A stretch of DNA of 5,709 nt, taken from contig CAIOLZ010000211.1 of assembly GCA_903859265.1 (NCBI GenBank), forward strand, positions 1-5,709, in the 5' to 3' direction. The notes beneath the pieces were generated by a model. It was not told where the DNA came from, did not search any database, and saw only the letters and a list, made by a program, of their open reading frames with translations. Source of the stretch: an uncultured beta proteobacterium (GTDB lineage: Bacteria; Pseudomonadota; Gammaproteobacteria; Burkholderiales; Burkholderiaceae_C). This document shows, piece by piece, positions 1 to 5,709 of the stretch (the first letter of the stretch is position 1; the number at the start of each line of letters is the position of its first letter). Position numbers and translations under genes: made by a program.

Positions 1-787
1 AGGCGACCAGATCCCGGGGAATTCGGGCCGGCGCATCCACAGCGCATTGGTCGGGGTCCGCGTACACCGCGGGCTTGACATCCTCTTCGGCATGCTCAGC
101 GAGCCGTTGCAAGATTTCGCGTGCCAGCTCGGTTTGTGCCGGGGAGCGAAAGCCGATCGAATAAGTCATGCATTCACCCATTGCAATGCCGTCGTGGGCA
201 TAACGCGGCGGCAAATACAACATATCGCCAGGCTCCAGGTCAAACTCCTGCTCGGGCTCAAAATGTGCCAGTATCTTCAGAGGCATGTCAGGAAGCAGAC
301 GAAGGTCTTTTTGCCGACCGATCTTCCAGCGCCTGCGCCCCTGGGCTTGCAAGAGAAAAACATCATAGCTGTCGAAATGTGGGCCGACGCCTCCGCCATC
401 GCTTGCATAACTGATCATCAGATCGTCCAGTCGGGCATCGGGCACAAACCGGAACTGGTTGATCAAGTCGTGCAAACGCGCATCGTGCCCATCCACCCCC
501 TGCACCAGCAAGGTCCACGCCGGTTGCTTGAACGGCGGCAACATCTTGCGCGTGAATGGCCCATGTCGAAAACGCCAACGGCCCTTGCCGTCAACGTTCG
601 TTTGCGCAACCAGGCGAGACTCGACATCGTCCTGTGCCGCCAGATCGATCAATTCGCCGCGCTGCAGAATGGGTTGGAAGCCCGCAATGGCACCACGAAT
701 GAGCAGCGGCTTTTTCTGCCAGTGACGGCGCATAAACGTTGCAGGCGAAAGGCCGCCGAGCAAGGTGAGGGGTTCGTGGATGTTCAT
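1..787 (-). CDS. roxA: RoxA/YcfD-like JmjC (cupin) ribosomal protein hydroxylase, partial
   Basis: This is a predicted Fe(II)/2-oxoglutarate-dependent oxygenase. The family member YcfD/RoxA of E. coli hydroxylates an arginine of ribosomal protein L16; the same substrate here is inferred. Reading the minus strand gives 262 uninterrupted codons before the window edge. The N-terminus has the family signature GGLSPATFMRRHWQKKPLLI (residues 11-30). The metal triad is visible: H137 and D139 in the motif PHFDSYD, and the distal H198 in PPRYAHDG. R152 in GRRRW aligns with the 2-oxoglutarate-binding arginine of YcfD. LEPGDMLYLPPR (185-196) is the typical strand and turn before the distal histidine. 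Full-length family members have roughly 370-390 residues, so the C-terminal dimerisation and winged-helix part is probably outside the window. The start at 787 was chosen by homology. An in-frame ATG at 802 would add five residues. No clear Shine-Dalgarno precedes either start. The gene diverges from the slyD-like gene with almost no spacer. Confidence 0.88.
   Translation of the reverse strand, partial: MNIHEPLTLLGGLSPATFMRRHWQKKPLLIRGAIAGFQPILQRGELIDLAAQDDVESRLVAQTNVDGKGRWRFRHGPFTRKMLPPFKQPAWTLLVQGVDGHDARLHDLINQFRFVPDARLDDLMISYASDGGGVGPHFDSYDVFLLQAQGRRRWKIGRQKDLRLLPDMPLKILAHFEPEQEFDLEPGDMLYLPPRYAHDGIAMGECMTYSIGFRSPAQTELAREILQRLAEHAEEDVKPAVYADPDQCAVDAPARIPRDLVA
768..772 (+). promoter_or_regulatory. 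Shine-Dalgarno-like AGGGG before alternative slyD starts
   Basis: AGGGG lies seven bases before an in-frame ATG at 780. It lies 13 bases before the ATG at 786 and 28 bases before the ATG at 801 that homology favours. If it is the real ribosome binding site, the isomerase would start at 780 (184 residues). Its 5' end would then overlap the start of the divergent hydroxylase gene by 8 bases. The run also falls inside the coding sequence of that gene on the other strand, so the match may be chance. Confidence 0.3.
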
Positions 788-800
788 GGGACAATTCTGC

Positions 801-1334
801 ATGGAAATCACAAAGCATTGCGTCGTTGCCCTCACCTGGACGCTGAAAGACACATTGGGCGAAACATTGGACGTACTCGACGAGCCGGTTGAGTTCCTGA
901 TCGGTGGCAAAGACCTGCTGCCGGTGATTGAGGACGCACTCCAAGGCTACCTGGCAGGCGCGAAAATTGAGCTGCAAATTGAACCCGAGCAGGCTTTCGG
1001 GGACTTCAATGACCAGTTAATTTTTTTGGAAAAACGCAGCCTGTTTCCAGCAGAGCTTGAAACCGGACTGACCATGGAGGGCTTTGCCCTGCCGTCCGGC
1101 TGTAACCCGGACGCCCCCAAGGACGCGATATACACGGTGACCGACATTTATCCGGAGCATGTTGTTCTGGATGGAAACCATCCGCTCGCTGGCATCGCTA
1201 TCCGCATCAGTCTGACCGTGGAACACGTTCGCGAAGCCACCGACGCGGAAATCGACAGTGGCACGCTGGGCACCGGCTTTTTCCGTATTCAGGGTATCCA
1301 CGACACAGCGCCTGGCAACGACACCCTGCACTAG
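801..1334 (+). CDS. slyD: SlyD-like FKBP-type peptidyl-prolyl cis-trans isomerase
   Basis: A 177-residue cytoplasmic FKBP-type prolyl isomerase and chaperone of the SlyD type; no signal peptide or membrane segment is visible. The FKBP core is split, as in SlyD: N-terminal strands (1-65), an insert-in-flap chaperone domain (about 66-122), then the C-terminal FKBP strands. The most diagnostic stretch is DGNHPLAG (124-131) followed by VREATDAEI (143-151), which match DGNHMLAG and IREATEEEL of E. coli SlyD. The protein is about 20 residues shorter than E. coli SlyD (196) and ends without its His/Cys-rich metal-binding tail; only scattered histidines (H167, H177) remain. Positions equivalent to E. 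coli Y13, Y68 and F132 are W13, F66 and I136, so isomerase activity may differ. The start at 801 (MEITKHCVVAL) aligns with SlyD N-termini. In-frame GTG 765, ATG 780 and ATG 786 are alternatives, and ATG 780 has the better ribosome binding site. The gene converges on dut. Confidence 0.9.
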   Translation: MEITKHCVVALTWTLKDTLGETLDVLDEPVEFLIGGKDLLPVIEDALQGYLAGAKIELQIEPEQAFGDFNDQLIFLEKRSLFPAELETGLTMEGFALPSGCNPDAPKDAIYTVTDIYPEHVVLDGNHPLAGIAIRISLTVEHVREATDAEIDSGTLGTGFFRIQGIHDTAPGNDTLH

Positions 1335-1353
1335 GCCATGGGGGCCGGCCTAG
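1331..1353. repeat. 7-bp perfect inverted repeat spanning convergent stop codons
   Basis: CTAGGCC (1331-1337) and its exact reverse complement GGCCTAG (1347-1353) flank a 9-base spacer. The slyD-like stop codon (TAG, 1332-1334) lies in the left arm. The dut stop codon (TAG on the minus strand, 1352-1350) lies in the right arm. It could form a short GC-containing hairpin in both convergent transcripts and act as a weak bidirectional terminator or 3'-end stabiliser. There is no T-run on either side, so it is not a canonical intrinsic terminator. The repeat itself is seen directly; any function is inference. Confidence 0.6.
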
Positions 1354-1796
1354 GTCTTGCCGGTGGAGCCGTAACCGCCTTCTCCGCGCTGGGACGCCGC
1401 AAATTCAGTGACCACATTGAACTGGGCTTGCACCACCGGCACGATGACCAACTGGGCAATGCGCTCCATAGGTTCGATGGTGAATTCGGTGCTGCTGCGG
1501 TTCCAGGCGCTGACCATCAACTGCCCCTGGTAGTCGCTATCGATCAGCCCTACCAAATTGCCAAGCACAATGCCGTGCTTGTGGCCCAGGCCGGAACGCG
1601 GCAGGATTAGAGCAGCATAGCCTGGGTCCTGCAAATAAATCGCAATTCCGGTGGGCACAAGCTGCCATGCATTGGGTGCCAGCACCAACGGCACGTCCAG
1701 ACAGGCCCGTAAATCCAGTCCGGCACTGCCCGGCGTTGCATAGGCCGGCAAGTTTCCTGCCAATCTGGGATCCATGATTTTTACGTCGATCTTCAT
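1350..1796 (-). CDS. dut: Deoxyuridine 5'-triphosphate nucleotidohydrolase (dUTPase)
   Basis: Hydrolyses dUTP to dUMP and pyrophosphate. This keeps uracil out of DNA and supplies dUMP for thymidylate synthesis. The 148-residue length fits the trimeric bacterial enzyme (E. coli about 151). All five conserved motifs are present in order: I, PGSAGLDLRA (22-31); II, PRSGLGHKHG (66-75); III, GLIDSDYQGQ (83-92), with the expected catalytic D86 and substrate-stacking Y89; IV, ERIAQLVIVP (111-120); V, RGEGGYGSTGKT (137-148). Motif V ends in the STGK form rather than the E. coli GFGHSGRQ form. The gene lies directly downstream of coaBC, whose stop overlaps the dut start in ATGA, and a good ribosome binding site lies inside coaBC. 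Translation is therefore probably coupled to coaBC. The coaBC-dut order is also found in E. coli. It converges on the slyD-like gene with 15 bases between stop codons. Confidence 0.97.
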   Translation of the reverse strand: MKIDVKIMDPRLAGNLPAYATPGSAGLDLRACLDVPLVLAPNAWQLVPTGIAIYLQDPGYAALILPRSGLGHKHGIVLGNLVGLIDSDYQGQLMVSAWNRSSTEFTIEPMERIAQLVIVPVVQAQFNVVTEFAASQRGEGGYGSTGKT

Positions 1797-3007
1797 GATT
1801 TCTCCAGCCGCATCGCGATGTTCTCGATAAGTGCCCGCGCCAAAGCCATCTTGTTGTTGCGCGGCATTTCCTGTGTTCCCTGTGCATCAATGATTAACAA
1901 CGCGTTGTCATCCTGGCCGAAGGTGGCCGGGCCAATATTTCCAACAAGTACCGGCACACCCTTGCGCAGCCGTTTGGCACTGGCATGCGCCAGCAAGTCG
2001 TGGCTTTCGGCCGCAAATCCCACACAAAACAAATGCCCGGACCGAGCCCTGGGCAGTTGCGCCATGGCCGCAAGAATGTCCGGGTTTTCTACGAATTCCA
2101 TCGCCGCAATGTCGCCCGACCCATCCTTCTTGATCTTGCGGTCTGCAGCAGTGGCTGGGCGCCAGTCGGCAACCGCTGCAGTAGCAAAAAATACGCTGGC
2201 CTGATCGGCCTGCGCCAGCGTTGCATCAAACATTTCTTGCGCGGAAGTTACGTCAATGCGCGTGACTCCACGCGGTGTTGGAAGGCCCACCGGACCGGCA
2301 ATCAGGCTGACCTCGGCGCCCGCTTCGCGCGCCGCGCGAGCAATCGCAAAACCCATTTTTCCGCTGCTCCGGTTGGTGATACCTCGCACCGGATCAATGG
2401 CTTCAAACGTTGGGCCTGCCGTCACCAGCACGTGGTGGCCGGCCATCCGTTTGGGTTGAAAAAATGCTATCAGGTCCTGCAACAATTCCTGCGGTTCGAG
2501 CATGCGGCCGTCACCGGTTTCACCACATGCCTGCTCACCATTTCCCACGTCGAACAGCGTTGCACCATCGGCCTTGAGCAGCGCCAGATTGCGCTGAGTT
2601 GCCGGGTGGATCCACATCTCGCGGTTCATGGCCGGAGCCAGCAGCAGGGGCACCGAGGCCGCGGGCCTTGCCAGGCACATCAGGCTCAGCAAGTCGTCCG
2701 CCCTGCCCTGCGCCAATTTGGCCATGAAGTCGGCGCTGCACGGAGCGACGACGATAGCATCTGCGTCGCGGCTCAGACCGATGTGTGCCATGTTGTTGGG
2801 TGCACGAGCGTCCCATTGCGAATCAAACACCGGGCGACCGCTGAGGGCCTGCATCGTGACCGGCGTAATGAACTCGCCGGCGGCCTGGGTCATTACGACT
2901 TGGACCGTTGCGCCTTCTTTGATGAGGCCACGACAAAACTCTGCGGACTTGTAACAGGCGATGCCGCCCGTCAAACCCAAAACAATATGTTTTCCCTTGA
3001 GATCCAT
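1793..3007 (-). CDS. coaBC: Bifunctional phosphopantothenoylcysteine decarboxylase / phosphopantothenate-cysteine ligase
   Basis: Catalyses two consecutive steps of coenzyme A synthesis. CoaB joins 4'-phosphopantothenate to cysteine using CTP; the FMN-dependent CoaC then decarboxylates the product to 4'-phosphopantetheine. Its 404 residues match the usual bacterial fusion of about 400. The CoaC half (about 1-185) shows the flavoprotein start GLTGGIACYKSAE (11-23), catalytic H75 in MAHIGLSRDAD, PAMN (125-128), and C161 in the substrate flap QACGETGDGRM. The CoaB half (about 190-404) shows TAGPTFEAIDPVR (196-208), the dimer/active-site segment NRSSGKMG (212-219), AAVADWRP (277-284), the KIKK loop (291-294), ENPDIL (307-312) and GFAAES (330-335). 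The start at 3007 gives the expected MDLKGKHIVLGLTGGIA beginning, with only a weak upstream GGTAA as ribosome binding site. It is first in a coaBC-dut pair and diverges from pyrG across about 120 bases. No convincing promoter for it was found in that gap. Confidence 0.97.
   Translation of the reverse strand: MDLKGKHIVLGLTGGIACYKSAEFCRGLIKEGATVQVVMTQAAGEFITPVTMQALSGRPVFDSQWDARAPNNMAHIGLSRDADAIVVAPCSADFMAKLAQGRADDLLSLMCLARPAASVPLLLAPAMNREMWIHPATQRNLALLKADGATLFDVGNGEQACGETGDGRMLEPQELLQDLIAFFQPKRMAGHHVLVTAGPTFEAIDPVRGITNRSSGKMGFAIARAAREAGAEVSLIAGPVGLPTPRGVTRIDVTSAQEMFDATLAQADQASVFFATAAVADWRPATAADRKIKKDGSGDIAAMEFVENPDILAAMAQLPRARSGHLFCVGFAAESHDLLAHASAKRLRKGVPVLVGNIGPATFGQDDNALLIIDAQGTQEMPRNNKMALARALIENIAMRLEKS
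1802..1805 (-). promoter_or_regulatory. Ribosome binding site of dut inside coaBC
   Basis: On the minus strand GGAG lies five bases before the dut ATG (1796-1794), within the last codons of coaBC. Together with the ATGA overlap this supports the chosen dut start and coupled translation from a shared mRNA. Confidence 0.65.
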
Positions 3008-3056
3008 GCTTTTACCGGCACATTCCTGAAGAAGTTGATAGGGTCGTCAGACCGAC

Positions 3057-3086
3057 GTGGGATGCAATGTAGCAGACGCCTATAAT
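3057..3086 (+). promoter_or_regulatory. Candidate sigma-70 promoter for pyrG-kdsA
   Basis: A perfect -10 hexamer TATAAT lies at 3081-3086, in the gap between coaBC and pyrG. The -35 region is poor: the best near-fit is GTGGGA (3057-3062, 18-base spacer, three of six matches), and TGGGAT (3058-3063, 17-base spacer) has two. Initiation would fall near 3093, giving a leader of roughly 37 bases before the pyrG ATG. The weak -35 suggests dependence on an activator or a modest basal promoter. A 5/6 match to a -35 box, TTGATA (3035-3040), is too far upstream to pair with this -10. Confidence 0.5.
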
Positions 3087-3129
3087 CTGGCTTTACCACC
3101 TCTACGAACCTCACACGTTCGCCCCTGAC

Positions 3130-4794
3130 ATGACCAAATTTGTCTTCGTCACCGGCGGTGTGGTGTCCTCCCTTGGCAAGGGAATCGCCTCAGCCTCCTT
3201 AGCTGCGATTTTGGAATCGCGAGGCCTCAAAGTCACTTTAATCAAGCTCGACCCGTATCTCAACGTTGACCCTGGCACCATGTCGCCCCTGCAACATGGC
3301 GAGGTTTTCGTGACCGATGACGGAGCCGAAACCGATTTGGACTTAGGCCATTACGAGCGTTTCATTGAAACGCGCATGCGCAAATCCAACAACTTCACCA
3401 CCGGCCAGATTTACCAAAGCGTGCTCGACAAAGAGCGTCGCGGTGACTACCTCGGAAAAACCGTGCAGGTGATCCCGCACGTGACCAACGAGATTCAAGA
3501 ATTCGTCAAACGCGGTGCGCGGTTCGGAGAGCCCGATGCGGTTGACGTCGCCATTGTTGAAATTGGCGGCACCGTTGGAGATATCGAGTCATTACCGTTT
3601 CTTGAAGCGGTGCGGCAGATGAGTCTCAAGCTCGGGCCCAACAACACAGCGTTTGTGCACCTGAGCTACCTGCCATGGATTGCTGCTGCGGGTGAGTTGA
3701 AAACCAAGCCGACGCAACACACTGCCAAACAGTTGCGCGAAATTGGCATTCAGGCCGACGCGCTGATTTGCCGTGCTGACCGGCCCGTACCTGACGATGA
3801 GCGCGCCAAGATTTCTTTGTTCTCCAATGTGCCTGAATGGGGTGTGATCTCGATGTGGGATGTGGACACCATCTACAAAGTGCCGCGTATCCTGCATGAG
3901 CAAGGATTGGACGGACTGATTTGCGACAAGCTGCGGCTGAACACGCCGCCAGCCAACCTCAAGCGCTGGGACGATCTGGTATTTGAGACCGAACACCCGC
4001 GCGGTGAAGTGTCTATTGCCATGGTCGGCAAATACGTGGACCTGTCCGATAGCTACAAGTCGCTCAACGAAGCGCTGCGCCACGCGGGCATGAAGAACCA
4101 TGCCAAGGTAAAAATCGAATACATCGATTCGGAAACGATCACCTCCGAAACCGTTTCTCAACTTGCCAAATTTGACGCGATTCTGGTGCCAGGAGGTTTC
4201 GGTAAACGCGGTATCGAAGGCAAAATTTCTGCAGCCCGGTTTGCCCGTGAAAACAAGGTCCCCTATTTGGGCATATGCCTAGGGATGCAAGTGGCCACGA
4301 TTGAGTTTGCCCGCCATGTCGCTGGACTCAAGGACGCCAACAGTACCGAATTCGAGCCACTCACGTCCAACCCCGTGATCGCCTTGATCACCGAGTGGAA
4401 AGATGCCGACGGCACCATCAAAACGCGCGATGCAAACTCTGATTTGGGTGGCACCATGCGACTTGGGGCGCAAAGCTCGGACATCTCAAAGAACACGCTG
4501 GCCCATTCCATTTATGGCGACATCGTGACCGAGCGCCACCGCCACCGTTACGAAGCCAATGTGAACTACCTTGACCGGCTGCGCAGTGCAGGATTGGTGA
4601 TTTCAGCGCTCACGCAGCGAGAGCAATTGACTGAAATCGTGGAGTTGCCGCAGAGCGTGCATCCCTGGTTTGTTGGCGTGCAGTTCCACCCTGAATTCAA
4701 ATCAACGCCCTGGGACGGGCACCCATTGTTCAATGCCTTTGTCAAAGCCGCCATGGACCACCAAAGCCAGGGCAAAGCACTGAAAGTCGCCTGA
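3130..4794 (+). CDS. pyrG: CTP synthase (glutamine-hydrolysing)
   Basis: Converts UTP to CTP using ATP and glutamine, the last step of de novo pyrimidine nucleotide synthesis; cytoplasmic. The protein has 554 residues (E. coli 545). The amidoligase domain (about 1-270) begins with the invariant MTKFVFVTGGVVSSLGKGIA, including the P-loop SSLGKG with K17. It also carries DDGAETDLDLGHYERF (63-78) with the Mg-binding D71 region, EIGGTVGDIES (144-154), and the UTP/CTP-site segment KTKPTQHT (191-198). The class I glutamine amidotransferase domain (about 295-545) has the oxyanion segment PGGFGKRG (354-361), nucleophile C383 in GICLGMQ, the L-loop GTMRLG (441-446), and H520/E522 in FHPEF, so the Cys-His-Glu triad is complete. 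No Shine-Dalgarno is evident before the ATG; the start is fixed by homology. kdsA begins one base after the stop, so the two are probably co-transcribed. The enzyme supplies CTP needed by CoaB next door and for later activation of the KdsA pathway product. Confidence 0.98.
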   Translation: MTKFVFVTGGVVSSLGKGIASASLAAILESRGLKVTLIKLDPYLNVDPGTMSPLQHGEVFVTDDGAETDLDLGHYERFIETRMRKSNNFTTGQIYQSVLDKERRGDYLGKTVQVIPHVTNEIQEFVKRGARFGEPDAVDVAIVEIGGTVGDIESLPFLEAVRQMSLKLGPNNTAFVHLSYLPWIAAAGELKTKPTQHTAKQLREIGIQADALICRADRPVPDDERAKISLFSNVPEWGVISMWDVDTIYKVPRILHEQGLDGLICDKLRLNTPPANLKRWDDLVFETEHPRGEVSIAMVGKYVDLSDSYKSLNEALRHAGMKNHAKVKIEYIDSETITSETVSQLAKFDAILVPGGFGKRGIEGKISAARFARENKVPYLGICLGMQVATIEFARHVAGLKDANSTEFEPLTSNPVIALITEWKDADGTIKTRDANSDLGGTMRLGAQSSDISKNTLAHSIYGDIVTERHRHRYEANVNYLDRLRSAGLVISALTQREQLTEIVELPQSVHPWFVGVQFHPEFKSTPWDGHPLFNAFVKAAMDHQSQGKALKVA

Positions 4795-4795
4795 C

Positions 4796-5650
4796 ATGAA
4801 ACTTTGCGGATTTGATGTCGGACTGGATCACCGTATCTTCCTGATTGCCGGCCCCTGTGTGATTGAGTCGGAGCAGTTGCAGATGGACACCGCCGGCACG
4901 CTCAAGGAAATTACGTCGGCGCTCGGAATTCCGTTCATTTTTAAAAGCAGTTTCGACAAGGCCAATCGTTCAAGCGGCAGCACATTTCGTGGGCCGGGCA
5001 TTGACAAAGGGCTGGAAATTCTTGCCAAGGTTAAACGTGAACTCGGCGTCCCGATCCTGACCGACATTCACTCAGAAGACCAGATTGCGCAAGTTGCTTC
5101 GGTGGTCGATGTCTTGCAGACGCCCGCCTTTTTATGCCGCCAGACCGATTTCATTCAGGCGGTCGCCCAAAGTGGCAAGCCCGTCAACATCAAAAAGGGG
5201 CAATTTCTGGCGCCTGGCGATATGAAAAACGTGATTGACAAGGCCCGCGCCGCGGCCCGGGCTGCCGGCCTCGACGAAGACAATTTTCTGGCCTGTGAGC
5301 GCGGTGTCAGCTTTGGCTACAACAACTTGGTCAGCGACATGCGGTCGCTTTCCATCATGCGTGAAACCGGGGCTCCCGTGGTGTTTGATGCCACCCATTC
5401 GGTGCAGTTGCCGGGGGGACAGGGCACCAGCAGCGGCGGCCAGCGTGAGATGGTGCCCGTGCTGGCGCGGGCTGCGGTCGCAGTGGGCGTGGCCGGACTG
5501 TTCATGGAAACCCACCCGGACCCCAGTAAAGCGCTGAGCGACGGGCCGAATGCCGTGCCTTTGCGTCACATGAAGGCGTTGCTGGAAACGCTGGTGGCAC
5601 TGGATTACGTGACCAAAAAAACCCCCTTCCTTGAGAATAGTTTTAACTAA
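4796..5650 (+). CDS. kdsA: 3-deoxy-D-manno-octulosonate 8-phosphate (KDO-8-P) synthase, metal-dependent type
   Basis: Condenses phosphoenolpyruvate with arabinose 5-phosphate to give KDO-8-phosphate, the first committed step toward the Kdo sugar of lipopolysaccharide; cytoplasmic TIM-barrel enzyme of the DAHP/KDO8P synthase family. It has 284 residues, the usual length. Signature segments are IAGPCVIES (17-25), FKSSFDKANRSS (49-60), FRGPGI (64-69), TDIHSEDQ (89-96), PAFLCRQTDFI (110-120), NIKKGQF (131-137), FGYNNLVSDMRS (173-184) and DATHSVQLPGG (198-208). The four metal ligands of the metal-dependent class are present: C21, H201, E238 in METHP, and D249 in ALSDG. Metal-independent enzymes such as that of E. 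coli have Asn at the Cys position. The start lies one base after the pyrG stop (TGAcATG). There is only a weak GAAAG-like ribosome binding site, so coupling to pyrG is likely. No terminator is seen after the stop, so the operon may continue past the window. Confidence 0.97.
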   Translation: MKLCGFDVGLDHRIFLIAGPCVIESEQLQMDTAGTLKEITSALGIPFIFKSSFDKANRSSGSTFRGPGIDKGLEILAKVKRELGVPILTDIHSEDQIAQVASVVDVLQTPAFLCRQTDFIQAVAQSGKPVNIKKGQFLAPGDMKNVIDKARAAARAAGLDEDNFLACERGVSFGYNNLVSDMRSLSIMRETGAPVVFDATHSVQLPGGQGTSSGGQREMVPVLARAAVAVGVAGLFMETHPDPSKALSDGPNAVPLRHMKALLETLVALDYVTKKTPFLENSFN

Positions 5651-5709
5651 TGCCAGCACCCCTGCGAGTGCAAAAGATTTCCGGTTTATTTATTTGATTT
5701 TGAAAGAAA
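5651..5709. other. AT-rich intergenic tail after kdsA
   Basis: The last 59 bases contain no recognised gene and no GC-rich hairpin with a T-run. From about 5671 the sequence becomes clearly richer in A and T than the genes (for example TTTATTTATTTGATTTTG). This could mark a promoter or leader of the next gene beyond the window. An ATG overlapping the kdsA stop (TAATG, 5650-5652) opens a 15-codon frame ending at 5697, which is not treated as a gene. Confidence 0.5.

Noticed and set aside
47..892. 281-codon open frame on the plus strand
   Set aside because: It is antisense to the hydroxylase gene, whose minus-strand frame has the full Fe-binding triad and family motifs. The plus-strand product has no recognisable domain and runs into the slyD-like gene in another frame.
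1022..1028. T TTT TTG slippery heptamer in the slyD-like gene, within a 7-base T run
   Set aside because: A -1 shift here would reach a stop at 1058-1060 after about ten codons. There is no evident downstream pseudoknot, and the in-frame protein is intact. Probably just codon choice for Ile-Phe-Leu.
1985..3085. 366-codon open frame on the plus strand
   Set aside because: It is a shadow antisense to coaBC, which shows all expected catalytic motifs. The plus-strand product is rich in Arg, His and Cys with no domain pattern.
3008..3086. Promoter for coaBC on the minus strand
   Set aside because: Candidate hexamers such as TATAGG and TATCAA lack a properly spaced -35 partner, so no site could be supported.
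3592..4161. 189-codon open frame on the minus strand
   Set aside because: It lies antisense inside pyrG with no recognisable protein features, consistent with a GC-rich reverse-frame shadow.
5650..5697. 15-codon frame starting with an ATG overlapping the kdsA stop (TAATG)
   Set aside because: The overlap resembles translational coupling, but the predicted peptide (MPAPLRVQKISGLFI) has no recognisable family, the frame is very short, and it runs into AT-rich intergenic sequence.
5651..5709. Terminator after kdsA
   Set aside because: No GC-rich stem followed by a T-run could be found; the T-rich stretch has no preceding hairpin.

Overview
This is an ordinary core-genome segment of a betaproteobacterium, most likely order Burkholderiales and possibly Comamonadaceae. 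That placement is inferred from the look of the proteins and the gene order (cupin dioxygenase / SlyD-type isomerase / dut-coaBC / pyrG-kdsA), not from a database match. Six protein genes fill almost the whole window. I see no tRNA, rRNA, CRISPR array, insertion sequence, prophage or toxin-antitoxin module. No stretch of more than 300 bases lacks a gene; the longest gap is about 120 bases, between coaBC and pyrG.

Layout. At the left edge on the minus strand lies the N-terminal two thirds of a JmjC/cupin ribosomal-protein hydroxylase (RoxA/YcfD family), whose C-terminus runs off the window. Its start codon is nearly back-to-back with a plus-strand SlyD-like FKBP peptidyl-prolyl isomerase. That gene converges on dut (dUTPase), and the two stop codons sit inside the arms of a short perfect inverted repeat. 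dut is the downstream partner of coaBC on the minus strand, joined by an ATGA start/stop overlap. coaBC diverges from pyrG (CTP synthase) across an intergenic region with a consensus -10 box. pyrG is followed after one base by kdsA (KDO-8-phosphate synthase). The last 59 bases are a more AT-rich stretch without a recognised gene.

How the genes work together. The right part concerns nucleotide supply and its users. PyrG makes CTP. CoaB uses CTP to activate phosphopantothenate in coenzyme A synthesis. KdsA makes the precursor of Kdo, which is later activated with CTP for lipopolysaccharide. Dut removes dUTP and supplies dUMP for dTMP. The left pair concerns protein maturation: a putative ribosomal oxygenase and a folding isomerase.

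No undescribed system is evident. The points most worth a second look are the KdsA metal-ligand set (metal-dependent class), the altered FKBP active site and missing metal-binding tail of the SlyD homologue, the unusually tight divergent start region at about 765-802, and the inverted repeat holding two convergent stop codons.
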